NCBI GenBank assembly: GCA_963708805.1
Contig: CAVPUA010000003.1
Location: 868,001 to 932,000, forward strand
DNA length: 64,000 nucleotides
Origin: CAVPUA01 sp963708805
Lineage (GTDB): Bacteria; Actinomycetota; Actinomycetes; Mycobacteriales; Jatrophihabitantaceae
Direction: 5' to 3'
Part shown: one piece after another, positions 55,814-64,000 of the stretch
Numbering within the stretch: position 1 is the first letter of the stretch
Layout: every line of letters begins with the position of its first letter
Notes under the pieces: model-generated
Databases searched by the model: none
Told to the model about the DNA's origin: nothing
The model's input: only the letters and a program-made list of their open reading frames with translations
Translations under genes and position numbers: made by a program

Positions 55814-55845
55814 ATCGTTGAGCGGTTCGGGTCCGGGAGGAATCC

Positions 55846-56793
55846 ATGACGGTGCGTCGACGCGGCGAGGCCGACCGGCGGGCTGCAGTTCGAGCAGATC
55901 ATCGCGCGCAACGACCGGATCGAGCCGCGCGACTGGATGCCGGAGAAGTACCGCACCACGCTGATCCGCCAGATGGCCCAGCACGCGCACTCCGAGATCA
56001 TCGGCATGCAGCCCGAGGGCAACTGGATCACCCGCGCGCCCTCGCTGCGCCGCAAGGCGATCCTGCTGGCCAAGGTGCAGGACGAGGCCGGCCACGGGCT
56101 CTACCTCTACTCGGCCTGCGAGACGCTCGGGGTGTCACGGCGCGAGCTGACCGAGCGGCTGATCGACGGCACGCAGAAGTACTCGTCGATCTTCAACTAC
56201 CCCGACGCTGTCCTACGCCGACGTCGGCACGATCGGCTGGCTGGTCGACGGCGCCGCGATCTGCAACCAGGTGCCGCTGTGCCGCACCTCCTACGGCCCG
56301 TACGGCCGGGCGATGATCCGTATCTGCAAGGAGGAGTCGTTCCACCAGCGGCAGGGCTTCGAGCTGCTGATGACGATGATGCGCGGCACCGACGAGCAGC
56401 GGGCGATGGTGCAGGAGTCGGTCGACCGGTTCTGGTGGCCGGCGCTGATGATGTTCGGCCCGCCCGACGCCGACTCACCCAACACCGAGCAGTCGATGGC
56501 GTGGGGCATCAAGCGCGACACCAACGACGAGCTGCGGCAGAAGTTCGTCGACATGTCGGTGCCGCAGGCCGACGCGCTCGGTGTCACGCTTCCCGACCCG
56601 CAGTTGGCGTGGAACGACGAGCGCGGCCACCACGACTTCGGCCAGCCCGACTGGGACGAGTTCTACGCGGTGGTCGCCGGGTCCGGTCCGTGCAACGCCC
56701 AGCGCGTCGCGCACCGCCAGCGGGCCGACGACGACGGCGCCTGGGTGCGCGAGGCGGCCACGCGCGTTCGCCGCAAGCAGGGGAGGCCGATGA
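55846..56793 (+). CDS. paaA: Phenylacetyl-CoA epoxidase subunit PaaA (frameshifts near ends and at 56210)
   Basis: About 316 codons. Catalytic di-iron subunit of phenylacetyl-CoA 1,2-epoxidase. Iron ligands are expected in MAQHAHSEIIGMQPEGNW, VQDEAGHGLYLYSACETLG and CKEESFHQRQGFELL; all three blocks are present. The frame changes soon after the start (about 55870), near 56210 and near 56765, where the last codons (AFAASRGGR) return to another frame. GGGAGG lies five bases before the ATG. The TGA overlaps the paaB ATG. Confidence 0.9.
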
Positions 56794-57091
56794 GTGAGCC
56801 GGTGACGACGGACGAGTGGCCGCTGTACGAGATCTTCGTGCGCGGCAAGCGCGGCCTCAACCACGTGCACGTCGGATCGCTGCACGCCGCCGACGACGAG
56901 ATGGCGCTGCGGCACGCGCGCGACGTCTACACCCGGCGCAACGAGGGCGTCAGCATCTGGGCCGTGCGTGCGGACGCTGATCGCCGCGTCGAGCCCGGAC
57001 GAGAAGGACCCGCTGTTCGCGCCCAGCCGGCGACAAGGTCTACCGGCACCCGACGTTCTACACGATCCCCGACGACGTCCCGCACATGTGA
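56790..57091 (+). CDS. paaB: Phenylacetyl-CoA epoxidase subunit PaaB (frameshifted)
   Basis: About 100 codons, normal for PaaB. It begins with DEWPLYEIFVRGKRGLNHVHVG, then LHAADDEMALRHARDVYTRRNEGVSIWAV in one frame. LIAASSPDEKDPLFAPS and then VYRHPTFYTIPDDVPHM follow in two others, with breaks near 56970 and 57030. PaaB is the small structural subunit that bridges the PaaAC core. Start overlaps the paaA stop; the stop overlaps the paaC ATG. Confidence 0.87.
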
Positions 57092-58038
57092 TGGCCCGAG
57101 CCACGTGCACGACCACGACGCCGACCACGGTCCGTCTACGACGGGCTGCTCGGCGGCGACGCGTCGCAGTGGGCGTTCGGCACCGACTTCGAGGATCCGC
57201 TGGCCGGCGTCGACACCACCGTGCCCGACGGACGTCGACGCGGCGAGCCCTGGCCGCGCTACTGCCTGATGCTCGGCGACGACGCGCTGGTCTACGCCCA
57301 CCGGCTGTCGGAGTGGACCAGCAGCGCGCCCGACCTCGAGGAGGACATCGCGCTGGCCAACATCGCGCTCGACCTGCTCGGCCAGGCCCGGCTGCTGCTG
57401 GCCCGCGCGGCGGCCGCCGACCCCGGCGTCGTGCCCGGTCTGCCGCCGGGTTCGCCGGTGCCGCCCGAGGACGCGCTCGCCTTCTTCCGCGACGAGGCGG
57501 CCTTCCGCAACGTGCGGCTGGTCGAGGCGCGACAACGGCGACTTCGCGGTCACGATCGCCCGGCTGCTGGTCTTCTCCACCTGCCGCCTCGCGCTGCTGC
57601 GAGCGGCTGGCGACCAGCCGCGACCCGGTGCTCGCCGCGATCGCCGCCAAGGGCGTCAACGAGCTCACCTACCACCGCGACTACGCCGGCGCGCTGGTTC
57701 CTCGACCCTGGCCCAGGGCACCGACGAGTCGCGCCGCCGGCTGCTGGCCGCCCTTGCCCAGGTCTGGCCGCTGCGCGACGAGCTCGTTCCGCACCCACCC
57801 GGTCGAGCGACTCGTCGGCCGCGCAGGGCGTCGGCGTCGACCCGGCCACGGTCGCCGGCGAGGTCGACGCGCGTGCTCGAGCAGGTCTTCGCGATCAGTC
57901 GGCGTCGAGCGGCCCGAACTCGCGCCGGTGGGCGGTAGCGGCGGCATGGGCGCGACGGCGTCCACACCGAGGCGATGGGCCACCTGCTCGCCGAGACTGC
58001 AGGTCGTCGCCCGGGCCCACCCGATGGGCCGGTGGTGA
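57091..58038 (+). CDS. paaC: Phenylacetyl-CoA epoxidase subunit PaaC (many frameshifts)
   Basis: Structural ferritin-like subunit of the epoxidase. Recognisable blocks in changing frames: YCLMLGDDALVYAHRLSEW, EEDIALANIALDLLGQARLLL, LAFFRDEAAFRNVRLVE, NGDFAVTIARLLVFSTCRL, GVNELTYHRDYAG, RTHPVERLV and HTEAMGHLLAE. Most breaks from 57530 on read as one extra base (for example an additional C after GCG at about 57530, 57692 and 57871); one near 57950 reads as a lost C. The order and spacing of blocks fit a normal protein of about 310 residues. Confidence 0.82.
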   Translation: MARATCTTTTPTTVRLRRAARRRRVAVGVRHRLRGSAGRRRHHRARRTSTRRALAALLPDARRRRAGLRPPAVGVDQQRARPRGGHRAGQHRARPARPGPAAAGPRGGRRPRRRARSAAGFAGAARGRARLLPRRGGLPQRAAGRGATTATSRSRSPGCWSSPPAASRCCERLATSRDPVLAAIAAKGVNELTYHRDYAGALVPRPWPRAPTSRAAGCWPPLPRSGRCATSSFRTHPVERLVGRAGRRRRPGHGRRRGRRACSSRSSRSVGVERPELAPVGGSGGMGATASTPRRWATCSPRLQVVARAHPMGRW

Positions 58039-58542
58039 GCGTGACCGTCGCCTACGACGATCGCGCGCGGCGGTCGTACCGACCCCGAGCTGCCGATGCT
58101 GACCCTGGCCGATCTCGGCGTGCTGCGCGACGTCGAGACGGCCGACGGACGGGCGGGTCGTCGTGACGATCACCCCGACCTACTCGGGCTGCCCGGCGAT
58201 GGCGACCATGCGCGACGACCTCGTGCACCGCGCTGCAACGATCACGGCTTCGCGCGACGTCGACGTGCGGGTGAGCCTGTGCGCCGGCGTGGACCAGCGA
58301 CTGGATCACCGAGCGCGGGCCGAGCGCGCCCTGGGCGAGCACGGCATCTCGGCGCCGGGCCCGGCCCGCGTCGGTGCGGCCGGTCGCGCTCACCCTGCGG
58401 CCCACGCCGCGCGATCGCTGCACTGCCCGCGCTGCGGATCGGCCGACGTCGAGCTGGTCTCGGAGTTCGGCGCGACGGCCTGCAAGGCGCTCTACCGCTG
58501 CGCGGCTGCCTCGAGCCGTTCGAGCACGTCAAGGAGATCTGA
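58035..58542 (+). CDS. paaD: PaaD, metal-sulfur cluster assembly-type factor (frameshifted)
   Basis: About 169 codons. The N-terminal MIP18/DUF59-like domain has PELPMLTLADLGVLRDVE and VVVTITPTYSGCPAM. The C-terminal zinc-ribbon-like part has LHCPRCGSADVELVSEFGATACKALYRC and ends EPFEHVKEI. PaaD is thought to help mature the Fe-S cluster of PaaE. The GTG start overlaps the paaC stop, and the stop overlaps the paaE ATG. At least four frame changes. Confidence 0.85.
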
Positions 58543-59629
58543 TGACGGCCGACGCGCCGAGCGGGTGCGCGTTCCACACGCTGACCGTCGGCGGCGGTCG
58601 AGCCGCTGACCGACGATGCGGCCGCCATCACCTTCGACGTGCCCGGCCGAACTGCGCGAGGAGTTCCGACTTCGCGCGCCGGCCAGTCGCTGACCTTGCG
58701 GCGGATGATCGACGGGAGTCGAACACCGGCGGTCGTACTCGATCTGCGCTCCGGTCGGTGCCCGTCCGCGCGTCGGCGTGCGCGAGATCCCAGGCGGCCT
58801 GTTCTCCCGCTGGCTGGTCCGCGACGTGCGCCCCGGCGACCGCGATCGAGGTGCATGCCCCCGTCGGGCAGCTTCCGGGCCGACCCGTCCGCGGGCGGGC
58901 GCCACCTCTGCATCGCGGCCGGCTCGGGCATCACGCCGATGATCTCGATCGTCGTCGTCGGTGCTCGCCCACCCCGGTCGCGAGGTCGACGTTGATCTAC
59001 GGCAATCGGACGACCGCATCGGTGATGTTCGCCGAGGAGCTGGCCGACCTCAAGAACCGGCATACGGTGCGCGGCTCGATCTCGTGCACGTGCTGTCCCG
59101 CGAGCCCCGCGACGTCGAACTCTTCTCCGGCCGGCTCGACGCCGACCGGCTGCGCCGGCTGCTGGTCGCGCTCGTGCCGCTGACCGCGATCGACCACGTC
59201 TGGCTGTGCGGGCCGTTCGCATGATCGCCGATGCGCGCGACGTGCTGGCCGAACTCGGCGTCGCGGCCGCGCAAGGTGCACTTCGAGCTGTTCTACGTCG
59301 ACGAACCGCCACCGCCGGTGCCCCGCGCCGACCCGTCGGTCGAGGGCGACACCAGCGAGGTCACGATCGTGCTGGACGGGCGGGCGACGACGAGCGCGAT
59401 GGCCGAGAGATCGACCGCATGCTGGACAGCGCCGCCGCGATCGCGCAACGACCTGCCCTTCGCGTGCAAGGGCGGCGTGTGCGGCACCTGCCGGGCGCGG
59501 GTCGTCAGCGGCGAGGTCGATCTGCGCCGCAACTACGCCCTGGACGACGACGAGCTCGCGCGCGGCTTCGTGCTGACCTGCCAGACCTACCCCGTCAGCG
59601 ACACGATCGTGATCGACTTCGACGCATGA
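58542..59629 (+). CDS. paaE: Phenylacetyl-CoA epoxidase reductase PaaE (many frameshifts)
   Basis: About 362 codons. Ferredoxin-NADP reductase-like oxidoreductase that feeds electrons to PaaA. Blocks seen: LTLRRMIDG with the FAD site, RPRVGVREIPGGLFSRWLV, IEVHAPVGQL, STLIYGNRTTASVMFAEELADLK, HVWLCGPF, VHFELFYVDEPPPP. The C-terminal plant-type [2Fe-2S] domain has LPFACKGGVCGTCRARVVSG ... VLTCQTYP with all four Cys. The last 130 codons are nearly in one frame; earlier parts change frame about every 100 bases. Confidence 0.87.
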
Positions 59630-59641
59630 GACCGTTACCCG

Positions 59642-60250
59642 GTGGCTGACGACTCGGCGGTGCCCGCCCGGCGCGGGCGGCCCGGCTACGACCAGCAGAC
59701 CGTGCTGCGGCGGGCGATCGAGTTGTTCAACCGGCAGGGCTACGACGCGACCAGCGTCGGCGATCTGGCCGCCGAGCTGGGTATCACCAAGTCGGCGATC
59801 TACCACCACGTCGACAGCAAGGAGGCCTTGCTCGCGGCGGCGTTGGACGAGGCCCTGGACGGCCTGACGAGCGCGATCGACCGCGCGGTCGACACCGCGT
59901 CCGGCACCGCCTACGACCGCCTGCGAGCGGCCGTGCGGGAGTCGGTCGAGATCCTGATCGAACACCTGCCGGCCGTGACCCTGCTGCTGCGGGTGCGCGG
60001 CAACAGCGAGATCGAACTGGCCGCACTGAAACGCCGCCGGGTGCTCGACGACAAGCTGGCGGGGTTGGTGGCCGATGCGGCGGCCGAGGGTTCCGTGCGG
60101 GCCGACATCCCACCCGACCTGATCAGCCGGCTGCTGTTCGGAATGGTCAACTCGCTCGTCGAGTGGTACCGCCCGGGCGGCCCGTACGACACCGGGCTCG
60201 TCGCGAACGCGATCGCCGGCACGGTCTTCGACGGGCTCGCGGTCAGCTGA
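59642..60250 (+). CDS. TetR-family regulator, likely PaaR-type repressor of the paa genes
   Basis: A 202-aa TetR/AcrR regulator. The N-terminal HTH includes RRAIELFNRQGYDATSVGDLAAELGITKSAIYHHVDSKEALLAAAL. The all-helical C-terminus would bind an effector, expected to be phenylacetyl-CoA. The frame is intact, in sharp contrast to paaC-E just upstream. The GTG starts 12 bases after the paaE stop. The palindrome at 55792 is the likely operator for both paaZ and the paaA operon; this regulator-operator pair is inferred from family and position. Confidence 0.85.
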   Translation: MADDSAVPARRGRPGYDQQTVLRRAIELFNRQGYDATSVGDLAAELGITKSAIYHHVDSKEALLAAALDEALDGLTSAIDRAVDTASGTAYDRLRAAVRESVEILIEHLPAVTLLLRVRGNSEIELAALKRRRVLDDKLAGLVADAAAEGSVRADIPPDLISRLLFGMVNSLVEWYRPGGPYDTGLVANAIAGTVFDGLAVS

Positions 60251-60282
60251 GATCGCCCCAGCCTTTTCTACCAAACGGATGG

Positions 60283-60311
60283 TTGACACGTGGTTGACCC
60301 GTCTCTATGGT
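60283..60311 (+). promoter_or_regulatory. Promoter for the sugar-isomerase-like gene
   Basis: TTGACA at 60283-60288, a 17-base spacer and TATGGT at 60306-60311 fit a housekeeping promoter. GGTTGAC occurs twice, 11 bases apart (60282 and 60293), overlapping the -35 and spacer, and CCA/TGG arms lie just upstream (60271-60282); either could bind a regulator. Confidence 0.65.
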
Positions 60312-60348
60312 CTGCGGTCAGGACTTTCCAGGAGGCCGAGATCGGCGG

Positions 60349-61180
60349 GTGCTCGTGACCAACGACCGGTACGCCCGGCTGTCGATCAACGGTGTCTACG
60401 ACCGCGAGGGGCCGATCGCGGCCGACCTCGCGCTGTGCCACGCGCTGGGCATCGGCTGGCTGGCCGTCCCGAACTGGAAGTTCGCCCAGGACGGTGTGCG
60501 CGCCTCGGTCGACCGACTGAACGCCGACGACGTCCGCGTCAGCACGATCTGCCACGCGAACCTGCTGACCCTCGACGACCGGACCCGCTGGGCGAAGCAA
60601 CTCGACTCGGCCCGGCGGACCGTCGACATCGCGGTCGATGTCGGCGCCGCGTCCGTCTACCTGACGACCGGCTCGCGGGGTCGGCTCGCGTGGCCGGCCG
60701 CCGCCGACGCGTTCGTCGACGCGCGTGGCCGAGCTGGTCGAGTACGCCGCCACCAAGTCGATGCCGCTGTTGGTCGAGCCGACCGCGGCGTTCCTGTCCG
60801 ACCTCTCCATGCTGCACACGTTGGGCGATGTCGTCGACGTGACGGCCCGCAGCGGCCTCGGGGTATGCCTCGATGTGTTCGCCTGCTGGTCGGACTCGAC
60901 GTTCTCGAGCGCGATGGACGCGGCCGCCGCCGCCTGCGGTCTGGTGCAGCTCAGCGACTACGCCGCGGGTGACCTCAACGCGCGCGATCGGGCGGTGCCC
61001 GGCGACGGCGTGATCAACTTTCCACCGGTTTTCGCCGCCCTGCGCGCGGCGGACTATCAGGGACTGTTCGACCTCGAGCTCCGTGGTCCGCGGATCGACG
61101 ACGAGGGGGTCACCGCGGCCTTCCGGCGAGCCGCGGACTGGGCTGCGGACCAGCTCGCCGATCACGGTTTCACCCACTGA
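60349..61180 (+). CDS. Sugar phosphate isomerase/epimerase-like TIM-barrel protein (one frameshift)
   Basis: About 277 codons of the AP-endonuclease-2/xylose-isomerase-like TIM barrel family. Strand-end motifs: STICHANLLTL, VDVGAASVYLTTG, PLLVEPTA (metal Glu), GLGVCLDVFACW (metal Asp), GLVQLSDYAAGD and GLFDLELRG (late Glu). The frame changes near 60724, where an extra C after GACGCG separates VDA from VAELVEYA. The GTG at 60349 (or 60355) is the likely start; GGAGG lies about 13 bases upstream. Substrate unknown. The VOC protein follows 14 bases later, so the two are an operon. Confidence 0.77.
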
Positions 61181-61194
61181 TTCCGGGAGGCCCG

Positions 61195-62172
61195 ATGCCG
61201 CGTGCTCGTATCTGCCAGATCGCGATGTGCACCAACAGCATTCCGGCCACGACGCGGCTCTTCACGACCGGCCTCGGGTTCGCCAGCGCGGGCGGGCGTC
61301 CGCTGTGGGGTCAGCGGCTGGCCGACATCCAGGGCCTGCCGAGCGGCGAGGCGACCGCGACATCGCTGTGGTGGCTGGTCGGACGGCAGGACTTCATGCA
61401 GCTCGAGCTGTTCACGCACACGACCCCGGGGCAGCGGCCGCTGCCGGACTCGTGGCGGCCGAGCGATCTGGGTTGGGTCCGGTGGGGTGCGGTGGTCGAC
61501 GACTTCGACCGGGCGCTCACCGGCCTCGAGCGGTGCGGCGTCGAGACGATCACGGCTCCGGTCGCCGACGACGGCCCGCGGCGGGTGTGCTTCCGCGAAC
61601 CGGGCGCCCAGGTGATCGTCGAGCTGATCGAACGTGATCACGCCGCGCCGACCAGCGACCGCCAGGCCTTCTACGACCTCGGCGCGGCCGTCCGCTACGT
61701 GACGGCGTCGGTGTCGGATCTCGCGGCGACGCGGGCGCTGTTCCTGGCCGCCGGGCTGACCGACGGCGCCGGCCTTCACCGGCCCGGCGACGAAGCCCGG
61801 TGGGGGCTGGACGGGGCGCAGGGCCAGGTCGCCGTCCTGACCGACGGTGACGTCGACCTCGAGCTGGTCGCCTACTCGGATCCGGTGGGCGCCCCGAAGC
61901 CGGACGGTTACCTGCTCAGCGACCAGGGCTTCATGAACGTCGCGCTGGGTTTCCGCGACCGTCGCGAGCTGAACGACGCGTTCGATGCGTTGCTCGCGGC
62001 CGGTTGCACCAGCCCGACCCGGCCGCCCGAGGTCGCCGGCGGCACCTACGTCACGACACCTGGAAACCTGTCGATCGAGATGCTCGTCGCTCCGCGGGAG
62101 GTCGATCCCGAGTACGGCTTCACGCCGTTGCCGACGTTCCCGCGTCCGCTCATCTGGCCCCGCCCTCGGTAG
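61195..62172 (+). CDS. Two-domain VOC (glyoxalase/dioxygenase superfamily) protein
   Basis: A 325-aa protein made of two VOC modules: residues 1-145 (ARICQIAMCTNSIPATTRLFTTGLGF ... FREPGAQVIVELIE) and 155-300 (VRYVTASVSDLAATRALFLAAGL ... YVTTPGNLSIEMLV). Duplicated VOC modules are typical of extradiol dioxygenases and of some isomerases and lyases, but the standard ring-cleavage metal triad cannot be assigned. Co-transcribed with the isomerase-like gene, suggesting a catabolic pathway for a sugar-like or aromatic-derived compound. Confidence 0.8.
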   Translation: MPRARICQIAMCTNSIPATTRLFTTGLGFASAGGRPLWGQRLADIQGLPSGEATATSLWWLVGRQDFMQLELFTHTTPGQRPLPDSWRPSDLGWVRWGAVVDDFDRALTGLERCGVETITAPVADDGPRRVCFREPGAQVIVELIERDHAAPTSDRQAFYDLGAAVRYVTASVSDLAATRALFLAAGLTDGAGLHRPGDEARWGLDGAQGQVAVLTDGDVDLELVAYSDPVGAPKPDGYLLSDQGFMNVALGFRDRRELNDAFDALLAAGCTSPTRPPEVAGGTYVTTPGNLSIEMLVAPREVDPEYGFTPLPTFPRPLIWPRPR

Positions 62173-62175
62173 CCC

Positions 62176-62204
62176 TCGAACGTGTGTGCGAATTCAGGTA
62201 CGCT
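62176..62204 (+). promoter_or_regulatory. LexA-type SOS box and -10 element before the AlkB homologue
   Basis: TCGAAC (62176) and GTGCGA (62186) around four bases match the actinobacterial LexA box TCGAAC-N4-GTTCGA with one mismatch. TACGCT at 62199-62204 fits a TANNNT -10, which places the transcript start next to the ATG at 62212 (nearly leaderless). Repression by LexA is therefore likely. Confidence 0.7.
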
Positions 62205-62211
62205 CGAGCGC

Positions 62212-62841
62212 ATGACGGCAAGCTTTCAGGCCTCGCTGCTCGACCTGGCCGACGACGTCGTGGTGCGCCCGCTCGGTGACGCGGTCGTGCGCGATCCGCT
62301 CAGCGACGGCGCGTGGATCGACATCCGGCGGCAGTGGATCGGCGGCGCCGACGTCCTGTTCGAACGGTTGCGATTCGACGTGCCGTGGCGCGCCGAGACA
62401 CGCGTGATGTACGACCGCACCGTCGTCGTGCCGCGCCTGCTCGCCTACTACCAGGCTGACCAGCCACTGCCCGATCCGGCCCTCGGCGTCGCCCGGTCGA
62501 TGCTGGATCGCCACTACGCCGACGAACTGGGTGAGCGCTTCCGCACGGCCGGGCTCTGCCACTACCGCGACGGACGCGACAGCGTGGCCTGGCACGGCGA
62601 TCGCCTCGGCCGCGGCAGCACCGAGGACACGATGGTGGCCATCGTCTCGCTCGGCGCGCCTCGCGCGTTGTTGCTGCGCCCGCGCGGTGGTGGCCCCGCT
62701 CGTCGCTATGAGGTCGGTCACGGCGACCTGATCGTCATGGGCGGCAGCTGCCAACGCACCTGGGAACATTGCGTGCCGAAGACCGCGAAAGCGATCGGCC
62801 CGCGCATCAGCGTCCAGTTCCGGCCGCTGGGCATTGGCTAA
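62212..62841 (+). CDS. AlkB-like 2-oxoglutarate/Fe(II)-dependent dioxygenase
   Basis: A 209-aa AlkB-family oxygenase that would repair alkylated DNA bases by oxidative demethylation. The iron-binding H-x-D is in VAWHGDRLG, the distal His in RTWEHCVPK and the 2-oxoglutarate Arg pair in PRISVQFRP. The nucleotide-lid region RVMYDRTVVVPRLLAYY is present. Length is normal and the frame is intact. A LexA-type box directly upstream makes damage induction likely. The immediate upstream VOC gene ends four bases before the box, so this gene has its own promoter. Confidence 0.9.
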   Translation: MTASFQASLLDLADDVVVRPLGDAVVRDPLSDGAWIDIRRQWIGGADVLFERLRFDVPWRAETRVMYDRTVVVPRLLAYYQADQPLPDPALGVARSMLDRHYADELGERFRTAGLCHYRDGRDSVAWHGDRLGRGSTEDTMVAIVSLGAPRALLLRPRGGGPARRYEVGHGDLIVMGGSCQRTWEHCVPKTAKAIGPRISVQFRPLGIG

Positions 62842-62894
62842 GGGAATCCTGACGGCCTTGAACGAGTCTTACGTCTGCTCCGTATGGTCGGAAC

Positions 62895-63877
62895 GTGAAT
62901 CAATCCCATAGTCGGCGCTCGTTCCTGGCGTTCGCGGGTGCCGCGGCGGTAGCCGGCCTGGCGGCGTGCACGAGCAAGGTGGCCGGCCGGGCGACCCAGG
63001 CCGCGGCGTCTCCGAGCACCAGCACGACGCCCAGTTCGTCCTCGGCGGTGCCCACCCCGACGCCCACCCCGACCCCGACCCCGACACCCACCGGCAACCC
63101 GGTCCACGTGTCACTGCTCAACAGCGACGGCGACGTCCGTGGCGTCGGAATGCCGATCATCGCCTACTTCGACGTCGCGCCGACCGATGCCAAGGCGTTC
63201 AACGCGGCGACCAAGGTGACGGTCAACGGCACGCCGGTCGTCGGCAACTGGTACTTCGAGTCGACGGCGCACGCCGGCTCGGCGATGGAGGCGCACTGGC
63301 GCCCGCAGACCTACTGGCCCGCGCACGCCAAGATCCACATGGACCTGCCGGTGCAAGAACGTCTCGGCCGGCACCGGATTGATCTTCGACGACAGCCTGA
63401 CGCTGGACTTCTCGACCGGCATCGCCTACATCGGCACCATCGACGCCGCCACCTTGCAGATGACGGTGACGGCCGACGGTGCGCCGTTCGGCACCTACCC
63501 GGTCAGCCTGGGCGCGACGAACACGCCCGACCGCGCACGGCACGAAGGTGATCATGGAGAAGGGCCTCGACATCCGGATGACGGGACCCGGCTACGACGA
63601 CCCGCACGTCAAGTTCACCCAGCGCCTGACCTACGGCGGCGAGTACCTGCACTCGGCGCCGTGGAACGTGGCCAACATCGGCCACCGCAGCACGTCCAAC
63701 GGCTGCACGAACCTGCTGCCGGCCGACGCCCAGAAGCTCTACAACACCTTCGAGATCGGCGATGTCTTCATCTACCCGAACGCGAACGGCCCGGCGATGA
63801 CGCTGGGCGCCGGCTACGGCGACTGGAACGTCGACTGGCCGACCTGGCAGACCGGCGGCGCGCTCGCCGCGGCCTGA
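62895..63877 (+). CDS. L,D-transpeptidase (YkuD) lipoprotein with Tat signal (two frameshifts)
   Basis: About 327 codons. A Tat-type signal (SRRSFLAFAGAAAVAGLAAC) combines a twin-arginine motif and a lipobox, so the protein is folded before export and then lipid-anchored. A Ser/Thr/Pro linker is followed by a beta-sandwich domain (residues 75-155) as in mycobacterial Ldt proteins. The YkuD domain's active site is in GHRSTSNGCTNLLPADAQKLY (His and Cys). It forms 3-3 cross-links in peptidoglycan. Frames change near 63355 and 63535. The GTG lies just after TATGGT at 62883, so the mRNA may be leaderless. Confidence 0.85.
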
Positions 63878-63882
63878 GCGGC

Positions 63883-63999
63883 TCAGTCGAGGCGCTCGAT
63901 GAACGAGCGCAGGTCGTTGAGCGTGCGGCAGCTGACCGTCTCGGTGCACAGCGGCTCGTAGGCGTTCATCCGCGAGTCGCCGGTGTTCCACAGATTGGC
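63883..63999 (-). CDS. C-terminal end of an unidentified protein (5' part outside window)
   Basis: The last 38 codons of a minus-strand gene end at a TGA five bases beyond the L,D-transpeptidase stop. Visible sequence: NLWNTGDSRMNAYEPLC, then TLNDLRSFIERLD. Two Cys lie seven residues apart. Too short for assignment. Confidence 0.55.
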   Translation of the reverse strand, partial: ANLWNTGDSRMNAYEPLCTETVSCRTLNDLRSFIERLD

Positions 64000-64000
64000 G

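Noticed and set aside
58997..60289. 430-codon minus-strand frame opposite paaE and the TetR gene
   Set aside because: It spans two recognisable plus-strand genes and has no family resemblance.

Overview
The window is high-GC actinobacterial DNA. The evidence is GC-rich codon use, frequent GTG starts and families typical of Actinomycetia: a SARP regulator with an ATPase domain, a DUF222/HNH protein, DUF6458, an AlkB homologue under a mycobacterial-type LexA box, PaaR-type TetR control and LAxTG-like sorting signals. No rRNA, tRNA, CRISPR array, insertion sequence or phage module was seen. The genus cannot be named from the sequence.

Layout. 1-5.5 kb: SARP regulator, DHA2 exporter, berberine-bridge-like flavoenzyme and a small secreted protein, all on the minus strand. 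5.8-15.4 kb: an orphan MazF/PemK-like toxin, a 63-aa small protein and a giant DUF11 surface protein of about 2,830 residues ending in a LAATG sorting signal. 15.7-31.6 kb: mixed housekeeping and envelope genes, including MgtC-like, a beta-helix lipoprotein, an FKBP lipoprotein, UppP, an MDR dehydrogenase, PPK2, a DUF222/HNH protein, a VOC protein, a 704-aa anchored surface protein and two tandem DUF1508-like proteins.

31.6-47.8 kb is the most unusual region. A phosphate uptake operon (pstC-pstA-pstS ... pstB) encloses eight co-directional genes between pstA and pstB. They comprise pstS itself, a 944-aa secreted protein with PstS-like sequence, a sortase-fold protein that has lost its catalytic His and Cys, a second PstS-like binding protein, a DUF916 (WxL-interacting-like) protein, and three secreted proteins that appear to share one N-terminal domain. 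Direct repeats with an 11-bp period resembling PhoP boxes lie before pstC, the second PstS-like gene and the DUF916 gene. I read this as one phosphate-responsive uptake and cell-surface system. The transport genes are identified from sequence; the system-level link is inference.

47.8-64 kb: two GT4 glycosyltransferases, an acyltransferase-3 protein, a DUF6458 protein, and a phenylacetate degradation block. In that block, paaZ-maoC-citE is divergent from paaABCDE plus a TetR regulator, with a 22-bp palindromic operator between the two units. After it come a sugar-isomerase-like protein, a two-domain VOC protein, a LexA-box-linked AlkB homologue and a Tat/lipoprotein L,D-transpeptidase.

Many genes carry one-base indels that break the frame while the protein stays recognisable on both sides (DUF11, pstA, pstS, paaZ/A-E and others). 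They cluster near 7-13, 34.8-36.8 and 54-59.6 kb and often compensate within tens of bases, so consensus errors are likelier than true pseudogenes. Broken genes are given as single entries with approximate shift positions.
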